Assembly (NCBI GenBank): GCA_934678915.1
Contig: CAKUSF010000037.1
Coordinates: 1-17,581 of the forward strand
DNA from: an uncultured Bacteroidales bacterium
Lineage (GTDB): Bacteria; Bacteroidota; Bacteroidia; Bacteroidales; UBA932
Direction: 5' to 3'
DNA: 17,581 nt
Both the position numbers and the translations under genes were made by a program. The notes below the pieces were generated by a model. It made no database searches. It was not told the DNA's origin and saw nothing but the letters and a program-made list of their open reading frames with translations. Below, piece by piece: positions 16,065-17,581 of the stretch. Each line of letters opens with the position of its first letter. The first letter of the stretch is position 1.

Positions 16065-17581
16065 ATGAAATCCAAACTGTTAAACGCAGGAATATCCCTG
16101 CTTCTCTGCGTCGGTGTGTCCGCGCAGCAGATATCCTCCAAGGTAGGTTATGTCGATCCTTTCATCGGGACCGATGGAATGGGACACACATTTCCGGGGG
16201 CGTGCGTGCCTTTCGGTGGGGTTCAGCTTAGCCCTGACACGGACACGATTCCTCACAATGTGAACGGGAAGTACCAGCCACGTGTCTATGAATATTGTGC
16301 TGGCTACCGTTATTCCGACCCTACAATCGTCGGGTTCAGCCATACGCATTTCAGCGGAACCGGACACTCGGATCTGGGCGACATCCTGCTGATGCCTACC
16401 ACCGGAGCCTTGAAACTAAATCCCGGCACAAGCGACAACCCGGACAGCGGCTACCGCAGCCGTTTCTCGCACGACACGGAGAGAGCCTCAGCGGGTTACT
16501 ACGAAGTGACGCTGGCCGACTACGATGTGAAGGCCCGTCTGACCGCCACCACCAGAGTCGGAGTCCATGAATATTCATTCCCTAAAGGCGTTGACGGACA
16601 GGTGATTCTGGATCTCATCCACGGAATCTACAACTACGATGGCAAGACCCTCTGGGCGGAGGTACAGGTGCAGAATGACACCCTTCTGACCGGCTACCGC
16701 ATTACCAACGGCTGGGCCCGAACCAACTACACCTACTTCGCCATCTCCTTCTCGCAGCCTATCACTGAATATGGTTACGCGGATAGAGAGAAGATAAACT
16801 ATAAAGGTGGCTGGAGCAAATTCGATCAGTACCACAACTTCCCGGCGATGGCCGGACGCAAGCTTGTGGCGTGGTTCAAGTTCGCCACGTCCAAGAATCC
16901 AGAACTGACCGTGAAGGTGGCCCTTTCGGCTACTGGTGCGGAGGGAGCGCTGAAGAATCTTGCAGCGGAGGCTGCCGGAAAGTCTTTCGACCAGATCGCG
17001 GCTGAGGCCACATCGGCCTGGGAGAAGGAACTTTCCCAGATCGAGATTCAGGGCACAGAGGACGAAAAGAAGATGTTCTACACCTCCCTCTACCACACGA
17101 TGATCAATCCGTCTGTCTATATGGATGTGGACGGAAAGTACAGAGGCCTCGACCACGAGATCCATCAGGCGGACGGATTCACGAACTACACGGTGTTCTC
17201 CCTTTGGGACACCTACAGGGCAGAGCATCCGTTCCTGGCGTTGTTCAAACCGGAGCGTGACCGGGACATGGTGGAGTCGATGCTGGCTCACTACGACCAG
17301 AATGTCCTGAAATTCCTGCCTGTCTGGAGTCACTGCGCCAACGAGAACTGGTGCATGAGCGGCTACCATGCCGTGCCTGTGCTTGCCGACGCGATCACAA
17401 AGGGACTGGACATTGACCGTGACAGAGCTCTTGAGGCGATGGTGACCACCTCAAAGGCAAACTGGTACGCAGGACTTGGGGACTACATGAAACTCGGCTA
17501 CGTTCCTTACGACAAGATCTCCACCGCAGCCAGCAACACGTTGGAATATTCCTACGACGACTGGACCATCTGGCACACCGC
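16065..17581 (+). CDS. GH92 exo-alpha-mannosidase, N-terminal two thirds (runs off the right edge)
   Basis: The open frame from the ATG at 16065 to the window end gives about 505 residues of a family usually near 720-770, so the C-terminus is missing. A type I signal peptide with cleavage at VSA|QQ suggests export to the periplasm; no lipobox is visible. GH92 landmarks appear in order: YVDPFIGTDG (29-38), HTFPGACVPFG (about 42-52), GFSHTHFSGTGHSDLGD (about 90-106), FSLWDTYRAEH (about 378-388), LPVWSHCANENWCMSGYHA (about 418-436) and LEYSYDDW (493-500). GH92 enzymes are calcium-dependent, inverting exo-acting alpha-mannosidases. Glu427 in the ANEN motif is the candidate catalytic acid; the catalytic base lies beyond the window. 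The motif differs from the GNET type of alpha-1,2 enzymes, so the linkage preference is uncertain. The gene is divergent from the susC operon. Confidence 0.95.
   Translation, partial: MKSKLLNAGISLLLCVGVSAQQISSKVGYVDPFIGTDGMGHTFPGACVPFGGVQLSPDTDTIPHNVNGKYQPRVYEYCAGYRYSDPTIVGFSHTHFSGTGHSDLGDILLMPTTGALKLNPGTSDNPDSGYRSRFSHDTERASAGYYEVTLADYDVKARLTATTRVGVHEYSFPKGVDGQVILDLIHGIYNYDGKTLWAEVQVQNDTLLTGYRITNGWARTNYTYFAISFSQPITEYGYADREKINYKGGWSKFDQYHNFPAMAGRKLVAWFKFATSKNPELTVKVALSATGAEGALKNLAAEAAGKSFDQIAAEATSAWEKELSQIEIQGTEDEKKMFYTSLYHTMINPSVYMDVDGKYRGLDHEIHQADGFTNYTVFSLWDTYRAEHPFLALFKPERDRDMVESMLAHYDQNVLKFLPVWSHCANENWCMSGYHAVPVLADAITKGLDIDRDRALEAMVTTSKANWYAGLGDYMKLGYVPYDKISTAASNTLEYSYDDWTIWHT

Noticed and set aside
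16575..17369. Minus-strand open frame of 264 codons inside the GH92 gene
   Set aside because: The plus-strand frame has all GH92 motifs in order. The antisense frame shows a Val/Leu/Arg-rich composition typical of shadow translation.

Overview
The window looks like part of a Bacteroidota (Bacteroidales-type) genome. The evidence is an adjacent SusC/SusD pair, many signal-peptidase-II lipoproteins, starts mostly without Shine-Dalgarno sequences, and TAnnTTTG-type -7 promoter elements. The genus cannot be told from the sequence alone. The layout is that of a polysaccharide utilization locus (PUL), cut at both window ends.

Region 1 to 15890 is one long minus-strand gene run, read from right to left. 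It holds a SusC-type TonB-dependent transporter (12762-15890), a SusD-type lipoprotein (10782-12752), a DUF4959/DUF5126/DUF5000-type lipoprotein (9460-10761) and a DUF4998-type lipoprotein with a discoidin-like C-terminus (8240-9451). Next come a 1207-residue lipoprotein with two fimbrillin-like modules fused to a calcineurin-like metallophosphoesterase (4604-8227), a BACON-domain lipoprotein (3316-4569), a fimbrillin-like lipoprotein with about a dozen GLUG-type repeats (504-3296), and the N-terminal part of another fimbrillin-like lipoprotein (1-485, running off the left edge). Gaps are only 8 to 34 bases, so this is probably one operon.

Region 15891 to 16064 is a divergent promoter region of 174 bases. 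It has a good -7 match on each strand and a few short palindromes and direct repeats. Region 16065 to 17581 is the first two thirds of a plus-strand GH92 exo-alpha-mannosidase with a secretory signal peptide.

Working model (inference): the surface lipoproteins capture an alpha-mannose-containing glycan, perhaps yeast phosphomannan or a phosphorylated glycoprotein glycan. The surface phosphoesterase removes phosphate, SusC/SusD import the oligosaccharide, and the periplasmic GH92 enzyme trims alpha-mannose. The most unusual points are the phosphoesterase fused to duplicated fimbrillin-like modules, and an operon made of binding or adhesion lipoproteins with no glycoside hydrolase in the visible part. 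No tRNA, rRNA, CRISPR array or insertion sequence was seen.
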